NCBI GenBank assembly: GCA_963931615.1
Contig: OZ007032.1
Span: forward strand, 1,426,001 to 1,490,000
DNA from: Coprenecus sp902388455
GTDB taxonomy: Bacteria > Bacteroidota > Bacteroidia > Bacteroidales > UBA932
Direction: 5' to 3'
DNA: 64,000 nucleotides
In this document: in pieces, positions 26,315 through 36,085 of the stretch
How the letters are laid out: each line of letters starts with the position of its first letter
Position numbering within the stretch: the stretch's first letter is position 1
Translations under genes and position numbers: made by a program
The notes under the pieces: generated by a model
Database searches by the model: none
What the model was told of the DNA's origin: nothing
The model's input: the letters and a program-made list of their open reading frames with translations, nothing else

Positions 26315-26662
26315 ATGACAGAAATCGACATCATAGCCGAGGCTATGCTTGAGAAGAAGGCGAAGAATGTGTGCGCCCTCGACCTGAAGAAGATAGGAAC
26401 AGCCATCACGGATGCTTTCGTGATATGCAACGCGGACTCAACTACCCAGGTGGCCGCCATCGCCGACAACATAGAGGAAAGGATGATTGAGCGTGCCGGA
26501 CGCAAGGTGGTTCGCGCCCAGGGCAAGGAGAACGGCTTCTGGGTGATACTCGACTACCTCAATGTCGTGGTGCACATCTTCCAGACCGAATACCGGAACT
26601 TCTACCGCCTGGAGGACCTCTGGGCCGACGCAGACCGCAAGGATTACAAGGATGAACAGTAA
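26315..26662 (+). CDS. rsfS: Ribosome silencing factor RsfS
   Basis: 115 residues with the RsfS/Iojap fold: AEAMLEKKAKNVCALDLKKIGTAITDAFVICNADSTTQVAAIADNIEERM and the C-terminal VVHIFQTEYRNFYRLEDLWADA. It binds ribosomal protein L14 (uL14) and blocks subunit joining in slow growth. First gene of the rsfS-ftsH-cdsA-psd cluster known from many Bacteroidota. The upstream in-frame continuation crosses the promoter box, so the ATG at 26315 is preferred. Confidence 0.93.
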   Translation: MTEIDIIAEAMLEKKAKNVCALDLKKIGTAITDAFVICNADSTTQVAAIADNIEERMIERAGRKVVRAQGKENGFWVILDYLNVVVHIFQTEYRNFYRLEDLWADADRKDYKDEQ

Positions 26663-26669
26663 AGACAAT

Positions 26670-28775
26670 ATGAACACCCCTCAGAACAAGAACACCAACA
26701 ATACAGGAAACAACAACCGCAGGCCGGGAGGCGCACCCGGGCCCGTCCGCCCCATGCGCGGGCTGATGTGGGCCCTGTACGTCATCTTCGGCATCGCCAT
26801 GATCTGGATAGTGAGGAACTACTCCGGCTCCGACCCCGTCAAGACCGAGTGGCTCACAGTCAAGGAGAGCATGATCCCGCACGGAGACGTCGAGAAGATC
26901 ACCTACATCACCAATCTGCACAGGGCAGAGGTCTACATCCGCAAGGACTCGCTCTCCAAGTATGTCAACCGCTATTTCGGAGGCCAGACCCCGGCGGCCG
27001 GACCTCATTTCTACTTCATAGTCTCCTCCAACTTCAACGCCGAGGAGAATTTCGAGGAGGCCCGCATGGAGCTGCCCGCCGCCCAGCGGTTCACCATATC
27101 CACCGAAGAGCGCAACAACTACTTCGGCCAGATCTTCGACTGGATCATCTTCCCCCTGCTGCTCTTCGGCCTGCTGTGGTTCATCATGTTCCGTCCCATG
27201 CAGAAGAATATGGGCGGAGGGCCGGGAGGCGGCATCTTCAATGTCGGCAAGTCCCAGGCCAAGCTGTATGAGAAAGAGAACAATGTGAAGGTTACCTTCA
27301 AGGATGTCGCAGGTCTGGAGGAAGCCAAGGTAGAGGTGATGGAAATAGTCGACTTCCTGAAGAATCCCCAGAAATACACGGCCCTCGGAGGAAAAATCCC
27401 GAAAGGCGCCCTGCTCGTAGGCCCTCCGGGTACAGGCAAGACCCTGCTGGCCAAGGCCGTTGCAGGCGAGGCCAACGTACCGTTCTTCTCCATCAGCGGC
27501 TCAGACTTCGTGGAAATGTTCGTCGGCGTGGGAGCCTCCCGCGTGCGCGACCTCTTCCGTCAGGCCAAGGAGAAGGCCCCCTGCATCGTCTTCATCGACG
27601 AGATAGACGCCGTGGGCCGGGCCAGGAGCAAGAACGTGGGCTTCTCCTCCAATGACGAGCGCGAGAACACCCTCAACCAGCTCCTTACCGAAATGGACGG
27701 CTTCGGCACCAACTCCGGAGTCATCATCCTCGCCGCCACCAACCGCGCCGACATCCTCGACAAGGCCCTCATGCGTGCCGGACGCTTCGACCGTCAGATA
27801 CATGTGGACCTGCCCGAGCAGAACGAGCGCCTGGAGATATTCAAGGTACACCTGCGCAAGGTCAAGCTCGTGCCTGACTTCGACATGGAGTTCCTGGCCA
27901 AGCAGACCCCCGGCTTCTCCGGAGCCGACATAGCCAACGTCTGCAACGAGGCCGCGCTGATAGCCGCCCGCAAGAACAAGAAGGCCGTGGACCGTCAGGA
28001 CTTCCTCGACGCCATCGACCGCATCGTTGGAGGTCTGGAGCGCCGCAGCAAGATCATATCGCCCGCTGAGAAGCGGACCATAGCATACCACGAGGCCGGC
28101 CACGCCACAGTAAGCTGGTGGCTGCCCAACGCCAACCCCCTGCTGAAAGTCACCATCATCCCCCGCGGCAACGCCCTCGGCGCCGCATGGTACCTGCCCG
28201 AGGAGAGGCAGATAACCACCACCGAGCAGATGATGGACGAGATGGCCGCCACCCTCGGAGGCCGCGCCGCAGAGGAGATCATCAACGGCAAGATATCCAC
28301 CGGAGCCATGAACGACCTGGAGAAGGTCACCAAGCAGGCCTACGCCATGGTTACCTACTTCGGTATGAGCGACAAGGTCGGCAACATCTCCTTCTACGAC
28401 TCCTCCGGCAACTCCGGCTACAACCTGAGCAAGCCCTACAGTGAGAAGACCGCCGAGCTCATAGACGCCGAGGCCAAGGGCTTCATCGACTCGGCCCACA
28501 CCACTGCACTGAAAGTACTGCGAGAGCACATGGACGGCTTCGTCAAGCTGGCCGAGATGCTGCTCGAGCGCGAGGTCATCTTCACTGACGACCTGGTCAA
28601 GATATTCGGAGAACGTCCCGGCGGACAGAAACCGCAGAGTATCACCGACGTGGCTACAGCCCCCGAGGCCACAGCCACGGCCTCTGCCTCAGCCGGAACT
28701 GACACCGCCGGAGTCACCTCTTCCACCGCAGACATAGCTGAGTCTCATGAAAAACCTGCTGACCAGAACGCTTAG
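26670..28775 (+). CDS. ftsH: ATP-dependent zinc metalloprotease FtsH
   Basis: 701 residues: an Asn/Pro-rich N-terminus, first membrane helix (GLMWALYVIFGIAMIWIV), periplasmic domain, second helix (FDWIIFPLLLFGLLWFIMF), AAA+ domain with Walker A GPPGTGKT (from residue 251) and SRH, and the zinc site HEAGH (474-478). It degrades misfolded membrane and regulatory proteins. An earlier ATG at 26652 overlapping rsfS is an alternative start. The C-terminal 29 bases overlap cdsA. Confidence 0.96.
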   Translation: MNTPQNKNTNNTGNNNRRPGGAPGPVRPMRGLMWALYVIFGIAMIWIVRNYSGSDPVKTEWLTVKESMIPHGDVEKITYITNLHRAEVYIRKDSLSKYVNRYFGGQTPAAGPHFYFIVSSNFNAEENFEEARMELPAAQRFTISTEERNNYFGQIFDWIIFPLLLFGLLWFIMFRPMQKNMGGGPGGGIFNVGKSQAKLYEKENNVKVTFKDVAGLEEAKVEVMEIVDFLKNPQKYTALGGKIPKGALLVGPPGTGKTLLAKAVAGEANVPFFSISGSDFVEMFVGVGASRVRDLFRQAKEKAPCIVFIDEIDAVGRARSKNVGFSSNDERENTLNQLLTEMDGFGTNSGVIILAATNRADILDKALMRAGRFDRQIHVDLPEQNERLEIFKVHLRKVKLVPDFDMEFLAKQTPGFSGADIANVCNEAALIAARKNKKAVDRQDFLDAIDRIVGGLERRSKIISPAEKRTIAYHEAGHATVSWWLPNANPLLKVTIIPRGNALGAAWYLPEERQITTTEQMMDEMAATLGGRAAEEIINGKISTGAMNDLEKVTKQAYAMVTYFGMSDKVGNISFYDSSGNSGYNLSKPYSEKTAELIDAEAKGFIDSAHTTALKVLREHMDGFVKLAEMLLEREVIFTDDLVKIFGERPGGQKPQSITDVATAPEATATASASAGTDTAGVTSSTADIAESHEKPADQNA

Positions 28776-29574
28776 CGGAGCTGTTTTCCTGGCTCTCTTC
28801 CTGGCAGCCCTGCTGTGGCATCCGGCCGCCTACGCCGTACTGTTCATATTCGCGGTGACGGTAATGATGACCGAATACCTCAGAATCACCGTAGGACCTC
28901 ACGAAAAGGCCGCAAAGGCCATTGCCATAGTCACAGGCATTCTCACTTTCCTGCTGACGTTCCTGTGCTGCGGCTACGGCCTGGACTGGAAGTGGCTGCT
29001 GGTACTGCCGGTGCTGGTATCCCTGATTTTCGTGGCCGTGCTTTATGCCCGCGAGGGGGAAGCCTACCGCACCACTCCTTTTATACTGACCTCCCTGCTG
29101 TACATCGCCCTGCCGTTCGCATTGACCGGCATTATCGTATTCTCCCCCGAGGGGGACTTCGACGGGCGGGTGCTGCTGGCCGTGATGATCATCATCTGGA
29201 GTTCGGACGTAGGGGCCTACCTGAGCGGTATGGCCTTCGGACGCAGACACGGGCACAAGCTCTTCCCCACCATCTCCCCCAACAAGACCTGGGAGGGATA
29301 CTTCGGAGGGCTGGTGCTGGCCCTGGCCGCCGGCTGGTGCATAGGGCATTTCGCACTGGTGGACTTCCCCTGGTACCACTGCCTGGCTCTGGCGGTACTG
29401 ATCAACGTGACTTCTACCGTCGGGGATTTGGCGGAATCCCAATTAAAACGTAACTTTGGGGTCAAGGACGCCGGACGCATCATGCCCGGGCACGGAGGAC
29501 TGCTGGACCGGTTCGACGGAGCGCTGCTGGCATTTCCGGTGACTGTCCTGTATATCGTATTGTTCGGATTGTAA
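28747..29574 (+). CDS. cdsA: Phosphatidate cytidylyltransferase
   Basis: 275-residue membrane protein with about eight hydrophobic helices and the CdsA signature near the C-terminus: GDLAESQLKRNFGVKDAGRIMPGHGGLLDRFD, with its metal-binding Asp residues. It makes CDP-diacylglycerol, the precursor of phosphatidylserine and phosphatidylglycerol. It overlaps ftsH by 29 bases and is followed by psd, so phospholipid steps are grouped here. Confidence 0.94.
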   Translation: MKNLLTRTLSGAVFLALFLAALLWHPAAYAVLFIFAVTVMMTEYLRITVGPHEKAAKAIAIVTGILTFLLTFLCCGYGLDWKWLLVLPVLVSLIFVAVLYAREGEAYRTTPFILTSLLYIALPFALTGIIVFSPEGDFDGRVLLAVMIIIWSSDVGAYLSGMAFGRRHGHKLFPTISPNKTWEGYFGGLVLALAAGWCIGHFALVDFPWYHCLALAVLINVTSTVGDLAESQLKRNFGVKDAGRIMPGHGGLLDRFDGALLAFPVTVLYIVLFGL

Positions 29575-29585
29575 TACTGAAAGTC

Positions 29586-30284
29586 ATGAAGATACACAAG
29601 GAAGGAGCGACTACGATACTTATGGCTCTCGTCTTTGCCGTACTGCTCGGCGGCACATCGCGGTATTTCGGAGCCCCGCCGGTCCTGTACTGGATACTGT
29701 TCAGCATACCCATGGGACTTGCCGTATTCTTCATCTGCTTCTTCCGGGAACCTAAGCGCACACCCACGGGTGACAGCCGGAAAATCACAGCTCCTGCCGA
29801 CGGCAAGGTGGTGATAATCCAGGAAGTGGAGGAGCCGGAATACTTCCACGGCCGCAGACTCCAGATATCGGTGTTCATGTCCTTCTTCGACGTGCATGTC
29901 AACTGGGCCCCTGTCTCAGGCACCGTTTCCTTCTACCGCTATCACCGCGGCTCCTATCTGGCTGCCTGGCACTCCAAGTCCTCCACCAAGAACGAAAGGA
30001 CGACCATCGTCTTCAAGAATGAGGACGGGACCGAGGTGCTCTGCCGCCAGATAGCCGGACTCTTCGCCCGCAGGGTGGTCTGCTACGCAGAATACGACAA
30101 GAAGTTCAAGGCCGGACAGCAGATAGGATTCATCAAGTTCGGTTCCAGGGCCGATGTCTTCCTGCCCCTCGGGACCAAGGTCAATGTATCCGTGGGAGAC
30201 AAGGTCGTAGGAGCCGAAACCATCATAGCAGAGCTCAGTACTCCTGATTCTACCGACAGTTCAAATTTGAATATCAATCAATAA
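29586..30284 (+). CDS. psd: Phosphatidylserine decarboxylase (short, PSD-A type)
   Basis: 232-residue pro-enzyme with an N-terminal hydrophobic region and the decarboxylase domain (TAPADGKVVII, FMSFFDVHVNWAP). The self-cleavage site is in IKFGSRADVFLP, where the Ser becomes the pyruvoyl cofactor and splits the protein into beta and alpha chains. It turns phosphatidylserine into phosphatidylethanolamine at the membrane. FGS in place of LGST marks the short bacterial/archaeal-like type. Confidence 0.93.
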   Translation: MKIHKEGATTILMALVFAVLLGGTSRYFGAPPVLYWILFSIPMGLAVFFICFFREPKRTPTGDSRKITAPADGKVVIIQEVEEPEYFHGRRLQISVFMSFFDVHVNWAPVSGTVSFYRYHRGSYLAAWHSKSSTKNERTTIVFKNEDGTEVLCRQIAGLFARRVVCYAEYDKKFKAGQQIGFIKFGSRADVFLPLGTKVNVSVGDKVVGAETIIAELSTPDSTDSSNLNINQ

Positions 30285-30296
30285 CAGCATACACCC

Positions 30297-31643
30297 ATGA
30301 AAAATTACTACCAAGCCAACCGCGAGAGATTTCTCTCCGAGCTGTTCGAGCTGCTGAGGATACCCTCCATCAGTTCCGACCCCGCACACAAGGACGATAT
30401 GTACGCCTGCGCCCGCAAGCTCACCTCCCTGCTCAAGGAGGCCGGCGCGGACAGAGCCCAGGTATATGAGACGACGGGGCATCCCGTAGTCTACGCCGAG
30501 AAGATTATCGACCCGTCTCTGAAGACGATTCTGGTCTACGGCCACTACGACGTGCAGCCGGTGGACCCCATCGAGCTGTGGAAGTCCGCTCCCTTCGAGC
30601 CGGAGATCCGCGACGGAGCCATCTACGCCCGTGGTGCCAACGACGACAAGGGTCAGTCATTCATGCACATCAAGGCCTTCGAGTACCTGGTGCGCAACGG
30701 ACTCCAGAGGCACAACATCAAGTTCATCCTCGAGGGTGAGGAAGAGATAGGCTCTCCCTCCCTGGCCAAATGGGCCGAGGAGCACAAGGACCTGCTCGCA
30801 TGCGACATCATGCTCGTATCCGACACCACCATGATAGGTGAGGACGTACCTTCCATCAACTGCGGGATGCGCGGCCTGACCTACATGGAGATAGAGGTCA
30901 CCGGCCCGAACAAGGACCTGCACTCCGGCCACTACGGCGGAGCTGTGGTCAATCCCCTCAATGCCCTATGCAAAATAGTGGACGGTCTCATCGACGCCGA
31001 CGGACACATCACCATCAAGGGATTCTACGATGACGTGGTGGAGCTGTCCAAGGCAGACCGCGAGCTGCTGGGCCGCGCACCCTTCGACCTGGACGAGTAC
31101 AAGAGATTCCTGGACATCCCCGAGGTGGACGGAGAGAAGGGCTACACCACCCCCGAGCGCACCGGCATACGCCCCTGCCTGGATGTCAACGGCATCTGGG
31201 GCGGCTTCACCGGCGAGGGCGCCAAGACCGTCATCCCCACCACGGCCCATGCCAAGATATCCATGCGCCTGGTACCCAATCAGGACTGGAGGCGCATCGC
31301 CGAGCTCTTCGCAGAGCACATCGAGAGCCATGTGCCCAAAGGCGTGCGCGTCAAGGTGACCACCCACCACGGCGGCAACGGATTCCTGATACCCATCTCC
31401 TCCCCTGCCTACCAGGCCGCATCCAGAGCCATCCATGAAGTCTACGGCATAGAGCCCGTGCCCAGCCGGGGCGGCGGTTCGATTCCTATCCTGGCCGAGA
31501 TGCAGCAGATACTCAAGGCAGACCCTCTGCTCATAGGCTTCGGACTCGAAAGGGATACGATTCACTCGCCCAACGAGAGCTACCTGCTGTCGCAGTTCGA
31601 GAAGGGCATGGAGTCGATAGCTCTCTTCTACAAGTATTTCTAG
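30297..31643 (+). CDS. M20-family dipeptidase (CNDP-like)
   Basis: 448 residues with dinuclear-zinc motifs of M20 peptidases: VYGHYDVQPVDP, RGANDDKGQS, LEGEEEIGSPS and the second-domain segment SRGGGSIPIL. Closest in style to cytosolic non-specific dipeptidases. Probably a housekeeping cytoplasmic peptidase. It starts 12 bp after psd, so it may ride on the same transcript, and ends before a terminator-like hairpin. Distinct from pepD, 6 kb upstream. Confidence 0.9.
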   Translation: MKNYYQANRERFLSELFELLRIPSISSDPAHKDDMYACARKLTSLLKEAGADRAQVYETTGHPVVYAEKIIDPSLKTILVYGHYDVQPVDPIELWKSAPFEPEIRDGAIYARGANDDKGQSFMHIKAFEYLVRNGLQRHNIKFILEGEEEIGSPSLAKWAEEHKDLLACDIMLVSDTTMIGEDVPSINCGMRGLTYMEIEVTGPNKDLHSGHYGGAVVNPLNALCKIVDGLIDADGHITIKGFYDDVVELSKADRELLGRAPFDLDEYKRFLDIPEVDGEKGYTTPERTGIRPCLDVNGIWGGFTGEGAKTVIPTTAHAKISMRLVPNQDWRRIAELFAEHIESHVPKGVRVKVTTHHGGNGFLIPISSPAYQAASRAIHEVYGIEPVPSRGGGSIPILAEMQQILKADPLLIGFGLERDTIHSPNESYLLSQFEKGMESIALFYKYF

Positions 31644-31662
31644 TGATCAGATAAACACCGGG

Positions 31663-31696
31663 GGTGCCGCGAAGTCCTCAGATTTCCGGCACCTTT
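31663..31696 (+). terminator. Possible intrinsic terminator after the M20 dipeptidase
   Basis: Perfect 7-bp stem GGTGCCG/CGGCACC with a 17-base loop and a short T-rich tail (tttct). The loop is long and the tail weak, so it is tentative. Confidence 0.45.
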
Positions 31697-31716
31697 CTGC
31701 AAATAGCACCAAAACA

Positions 31717-32586
31717 ATGTATTACACCGAACTTTACGAAAATATCCGGCGCAAAGGCTCCTTCCTCTGCGTAGGTCTGGACACCGATCCTGCGAAGATT
31801 CCCGCCTGCGTCAGGGAGCGTCACGGAGATGCCTCCATGCTGGCCTTCAACAAGGCTGTCATCGACGCTACCGCCCCTTATGCAGTGGCATACAAGCCCA
31901 ACATAGCCTTCTACGAGGCCGAGGGCGTCTCCGGCTGGCAGCAGCTGACCGAAACCGTCCGGTACATCCGCTCAACCTATCCCGACATCTTCATCATAGC
32001 AGATGCCAAGCGCGGAGACATAGGCAACACTGCCGACCGCTATGCCAGGGCTTTCTTCGAGACCATGGATTTCGACGCCGTCACCCTCGCGCCCTACATG
32101 GGCTCCGACTCCATCCGGCCCTTCCTCAAACGTGAAGGCCGATGGGGCATCGTACTCGCCATGACCTCCAATAAGTCTGCGGAGGAATTCGAGACCCTGA
32201 CCGTATGCAGCGCATCCGGCCATTCTCACCCGGATACCGCTCCCATGCCCCTGTACGAACGGATAATCCGCGACACTGTCAGCAGCGTGGACTCCGAGTT
32301 CGGAGACTCACGCAGCCGGCTGATGTTCGTCGTCGGTGCGACCCGCCCCGAAAAGCTCGCAGAGATCCGCCGCTACTGCCCCGACCATTTCTTCCTCGTG
32401 CCTGGAGTAGGCGCACAGGGAGGCTCACTCGAAGAAGTGGCCCGCCACGGCCTCAACTCCCACTGCGGCCTACTGGTCAACTCCTCCCGCGGCATCATCT
32501 ACGCCTCTTCCGGAGAAGACTTCGCGGAGGCCGCCGGAGCTGCAGCAGCAGACCTTGCCGCACAGATGCAAGTAATCCTCCAGTGA
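31717..32586 (+). CDS. pyrF: Orotidine 5'-phosphate decarboxylase (type 2)
   Basis: 289 residues, the longer type-2 OMP decarboxylase. The catalytic motif IADAKRGDIGNTADRYA (Lys98) and the C-terminal phosphate-binding VPGVGAQGGS are present. It makes UMP, the last step of de novo pyrimidine synthesis; dihydroorotase lies about 22 kb upstream, so the pathway is scattered. Followed 8 bp later by an unrelated secreted protein. Confidence 0.95.
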   Translation: MYYTELYENIRRKGSFLCVGLDTDPAKIPACVRERHGDASMLAFNKAVIDATAPYAVAYKPNIAFYEAEGVSGWQQLTETVRYIRSTYPDIFIIADAKRGDIGNTADRYARAFFETMDFDAVTLAPYMGSDSIRPFLKREGRWGIVLAMTSNKSAEEFETLTVCSASGHSHPDTAPMPLYERIIRDTVSSVDSEFGDSRSRLMFVVGATRPEKLAEIRRYCPDHFFLVPGVGAQGGSLEEVARHGLNSHCGLLVNSSRGIIYASSGEDFAEAAGAAAADLAAQMQVILQ

Positions 32587-32594
32587 TCTTTCAT

Positions 32595-33782
32595 ATGAAA
32601 AGATCCGCAGTCCTGACGGCAATCCTGCTGATCACGGCCCTGTGCCGGATTTCAGCAGCAGACAGGTTCCAGGACCGGAGCACCCAGTGGAAAGGCCGGG
32701 ACTGGGAAGGCCGCATTGCTCCGGACGGCTGCCTGGAACAGATCGTATTTTTCCATAAAGAGGACAACGACACAGTCCCGTTCTTCAAGTCAGACGGACA
32801 GTTCCGCGGTCCGTCCTTCTATGCTGTCCTGAACAGCGGAGAGACAGTGGAGACCACATGGATTCCTGACGGATATCTCTCATACCTTGCGGAGATTGAC
32901 GGGGTGGAATGCTCATTGTCCTACTCCACATGGAAAGAAGAGCCGGCCCTCCGCATAACACTGACCAACCGGGGACACGTACCGTTCCAACCGGTGAAAG
33001 CAGGTCTGCGGCTTGGTATTGACACCTACATGGACACCTATACGGAATGGTTCGGAAAGTATTTCCCCACACTCATGCGCAATGAGAAGACCCATTTTTT
33101 CGGATATCTCCAGACACCATCCGGCCATATGCTGGGCCTGGTATGCCCTCAGCCTGTAGCTTCATGGAGCGTTGAATACAATCTTGGATACCAGGACCCT
33201 GCACCTCACTGGTTCATGGGACACCGCATCGAATCCCTGAACATAGACCTGCTCAACGCACTGACAGGTGAAGAACGCTGGCTTACAGAGACATTCAATG
33301 CTGCCTGCGCCTTCTCCAACCTCATCGACTACCGTACAGGCGACCTGCGATGGGCTTTTGTGATCGACCCCTATCTGAGAGTCACCCAGGCATGCAGCGC
33401 AGATTCACATGTAACAGCTGATTCCCTGAGCTTCGGCAATCCTCATCCGGAACTGTACGACACCCGCAGCTTTATTATCGGAGAGCAGTATGTCAACATG
33501 ATCAGCGACTGGCAGACCGTCAATACCCAGGACAATGACGTACACGAGGTATTCAAGTTCATCGGAGAGGCAATGCTCACAAATGCCTTCATTATAGAGC
33601 GTCCCGACGGTACCGTTAAAGGCTATAACTGCACGGTGACACGTCAGGGGGACACCCTCCATGTCTCTCCGGCTGAAAAGCAGATCACCAGCCTGCACTG
33701 CAACCTCTCCTCTCCCCTGACCGTCCGCTTCCCCGGACACACTCCTACAGACCTGCCGGGCGGTTTTCTCGGCTGGCTATAA
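32595..33782 (+). CDS. Secreted protein of unknown function, possible carbohydrate-related beta-sandwich
   Basis: 395 residues with a signal peptide (about 1-22, ending RISAAD). The mature part is rich in aromatic residues and beta-strand pattern (GLRLGIDTYMDTYTEWFGKYFP, WSVEYNLGYQDPAPHWFMGHRIESLNIDLLNAL). This style recalls N-terminal domains of Bacteroidota glycosidases or lyases, but no active site or family is recognised. The C-terminus ends cleanly before the next gene. An in-frame extension into pyrF is an artefact, because the signal peptide starts at 32595. Function is unknown. Confidence 0.6.
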   Translation: MKRSAVLTAILLITALCRISAADRFQDRSTQWKGRDWEGRIAPDGCLEQIVFFHKEDNDTVPFFKSDGQFRGPSFYAVLNSGETVETTWIPDGYLSYLAEIDGVECSLSYSTWKEEPALRITLTNRGHVPFQPVKAGLRLGIDTYMDTYTEWFGKYFPTLMRNEKTHFFGYLQTPSGHMLGLVCPQPVASWSVEYNLGYQDPAPHWFMGHRIESLNIDLLNALTGEERWLTETFNAACAFSNLIDYRTGDLRWAFVIDPYLRVTQACSADSHVTADSLSFGNPHPELYDTRSFIIGEQYVNMISDWQTVNTQDNDVHEVFKFIGEAMLTNAFIIERPDGTVKGYNCTVTRQGDTLHVSPAEKQITSLHCNLSSPLTVRFPGHTPTDLPGGFLGWL

Positions 33783-33811
33783 TAATCAAGCTACAATATT
33801 CAAACTGTGCC

Positions 33812-35959
33812 ATGAAAAAATTTACAGCCTTCATACTGACTTTTGCGCTCCTGCTTTGCTTTTGCAGCTTCCAAAACAAGACAGATGATTCTTCATGCTA
33901 CAACATGGACTGCGATGCAGTCAAGGATGGCAATCCGGTTCTTTGGAGGACAAACTCGCAGCATTCTGATTACGCCTTTTCGTTAGATTCGATTGAAGGT
34001 CTGGGATATTGCCTGAGCATTAAGTCTCCGGACGGGAGGAAAAGCCAATTCGGCTCCTGGTCAAATATCATTTCGGAACGTTTCGATGGAAAGTGGCTGA
34101 CACTTTCGGGATACATCAAAACCGAAGATGTCCGGAACGGCTATGCCGGACTCTGGGTTCGGGTCGACCCCGATGTTTCGTTCGCAAATATGAGCAATAA
34201 CGGCGTCAAGGGTGACTCTGACTGGAAAAAATACGAGCTAACCGTACCTTACAGTGAATCAGCCGAGCAAATTGTTTTTGGAGGAATGCTGATCGGAGAA
34301 GGGCAGGCATGGTTTGACAATTTCTCGATTTCCATTGACGGAGTTCCGGTCTGCCGACTTGACGGAAAAGATGTAAACACTCCGGAAAAAAGTGATTCCG
34401 TTTTCCGCGGGCAGCTTCTCCATGGAGCTCCCTCTGATTCACAGGCAATGCGCCTATTCGACCTATGCAAACTCTGGGGCGCAATGAAATATGCCCATCC
34501 CGATGCAATGAATGGAGACATCGACATGGACTTGGAACTGGCCAAAATCCTGCCTGCCATAATAAATACTGACAATGAGGATTCCATACAAGTTCTGCTG
34601 AGAGAGTGGTGCAGACCCGGCAACATTCCAGAGACTGGCAACAGTGTGGCTCCCGCATGGGCCTACTCCAACACATCAGCCTATATCAAAGATCTCATGA
34701 ACAGTTTCTGGTCTGCTGATTTCACGCGGGAGTCCCACTACATCCGTCTGGAAATCAACAGCGTGCCTAATTTTCAGAATGAAAGGAGATATGAAGACAT
34801 CCCTTTCCCCTCACAGCCATTACAGCTCCTGAGCCTGTTCAGATTCTGGAATGCCGTGCAATATTACTATCCCAACATCGGGAGCATCCCCAATTGGGAC
34901 GATGTTCTTGAAGAATACATTCCAATATTCATGAACGCAGAGTCAAAGCAGGAATACGTATCGTCATTAAACAGGCTTTCGCATGAGGTATTTGACGGGC
35001 ACAGCCAGGTGTATGCGGAGAGCGACCCTTACAGAATACTGTACGGCTCAAAGAAACCGGACTTGGAAGCTAAGTTTATCGGCAATCAATTATATGTCTC
35101 AAGTGCCGGTGAAAGCGCACGCGCAATAGAGCCGGGAGACAGGGTCATTTCCATCGACGGACAAAGCATCAGCGGGATATACGACAAGCGGGAGCATCTG
35201 ACAATTGCCGCGAACCAAGGCGCCATCAAGCTTAGAATCAGCGAGGAAATCTTCAGGATAGATGGAGACTCACTGACTCTTGTCCTGCAGTCAGCAGACA
35301 ATAATGCACTGAAAGAAATAACAATACCGGCATTCAGCACCATACCGGGCACATCAGAACCGGCATCCGACACCTGCTATAAAGAGATAAACGGAGTCGG
35401 GTATATCGATGTCGGGAGTCTGAAGCAGCAGCACCTTACATCCTTATGGAATTCAATAAAAGGGACAAAGGCGCTTATAATCGATCTGAGGCCATACCCC
35501 AACGAGTATATTCTGTACAGATTGGGCGACATGCTCGCTGACGGCACTTACAAATTTGCGGAAATCCGAAGATTACGCACTGTCAGGCCCCGTGATTTTG
35601 AGATAATCGATGCAGAGCCTTTAAGAGGCAGCGAATCATCCTCCTACCAAAATCCGATATACGTGATAATCGATGAAGGTTCATTCAGTCAGTCAGAATA
35701 TACTGCCCTGGCCTTCACGTCATTGCCCAACGCAAAGTCAGTCGGCAGACAGACCTCCGGGACTGACGGGGACATCTCGACAATATGGCTGCCGGGAGGT
35801 GTGTTGACCGGATTCAGCGGAATATCCGTATTGGACAGAGACGGGAATCCCACATATCGTGTCGGCCTGACTCCTGATATAGAGGTACAAAGCACGGTCG
35901 ACGAATTGAAAGACGGGACCGACGCCCTGTTGGAATATGCACTGGAACTGGCAAAATAA
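33812..35959 (+). CDS. S41-family peptidase with N-terminal jelly-roll domain
   Basis: 715 residues. Signal or lipoprotein leader (LLLCFCSF), an N-terminal carbohydrate-binding-like sandwich (FDGKWLTLSGYIKTEDVRNGYAGLWVRV ... AWFDNFSISIDG), a helical domain, then an S41 peptidase region with DGHSQVY, a PDZ-like segment (AIEPGDRVISIDGQSI), LIIDLRP, and the nucleophile region DEGSFSQSEYTAL. The CtpA-type Lys is not evident; the DGH and GSxSxSE layout fits the tricorn-core/S41B type. More AT-rich than the neighbours, so it may be acquired. Confidence 0.82.
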   Translation: MKKFTAFILTFALLLCFCSFQNKTDDSSCYNMDCDAVKDGNPVLWRTNSQHSDYAFSLDSIEGLGYCLSIKSPDGRKSQFGSWSNIISERFDGKWLTLSGYIKTEDVRNGYAGLWVRVDPDVSFANMSNNGVKGDSDWKKYELTVPYSESAEQIVFGGMLIGEGQAWFDNFSISIDGVPVCRLDGKDVNTPEKSDSVFRGQLLHGAPSDSQAMRLFDLCKLWGAMKYAHPDAMNGDIDMDLELAKILPAIINTDNEDSIQVLLREWCRPGNIPETGNSVAPAWAYSNTSAYIKDLMNSFWSADFTRESHYIRLEINSVPNFQNERRYEDIPFPSQPLQLLSLFRFWNAVQYYYPNIGSIPNWDDVLEEYIPIFMNAESKQEYVSSLNRLSHEVFDGHSQVYAESDPYRILYGSKKPDLEAKFIGNQLYVSSAGESARAIEPGDRVISIDGQSISGIYDKREHLTIAANQGAIKLRISEEIFRIDGDSLTLVLQSADNNALKEITIPAFSTIPGTSEPASDTCYKEINGVGYIDVGSLKQQHLTSLWNSIKGTKALIIDLRPYPNEYILYRLGDMLADGTYKFAEIRRLRTVRPRDFEIIDAEPLRGSESSSYQNPIYVIIDEGSFSQSEYTALAFTSLPNAKSVGRQTSGTDGDISTIWLPGGVLTGFSGISVLDRDGNPTYRVGLTPDIEVQSTVDELKDGTDALLEYALELAK

Positions 35960-36018
35960 AACGAATAATTGACGTTTTTAAAAGCATACAATTTTTTAAA
36001 AACGTATAAATTTGATAT

Positions 36019-36046
36019 AAGGCGGCTTATGCTGCCTTTATTTTTT
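36019..36046 (+). terminator. Intrinsic terminator after the S41 peptidase
   Basis: Hairpin AAGGCGGC-ttat-GCTGCCTT (one G-T pair) followed by a T-rich tract. It also sits just before the promoter of the toxin-antitoxin pair, so it could double as an operator. Confidence 0.65.
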
Positions 36047-36047
36047 G

Positions 36048-36055
36048 TAGCTTTG
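36048..36055 (+). promoter_or_regulatory. Bacteroidota -7 promoter box (TAGCTTTG) of the toxin-antitoxin pair
   Basis: Exact TAnnTTTG box 30 bases before the antitoxin ATG at 36086. Confidence 0.65.
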
Positions 36056-36085
36056 TTTCGTGTTAACTTTTTGAGCAGACAGATT

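Noticed and set aside
26562..26669. Longer N-terminus for ftsH
   Set aside because: It would overlap most of the rsfS C-terminus; the ATG at 26670 fits better.
27501..28529. Long minus-strand frame opposite ftsH
   Set aside because: Antisense shadow of a GC-biased gene.
32205..32594. Longer N-terminus for the secreted protein
   Set aside because: Overlaps pyrF and hides a clear signal peptide that begins at 32595.
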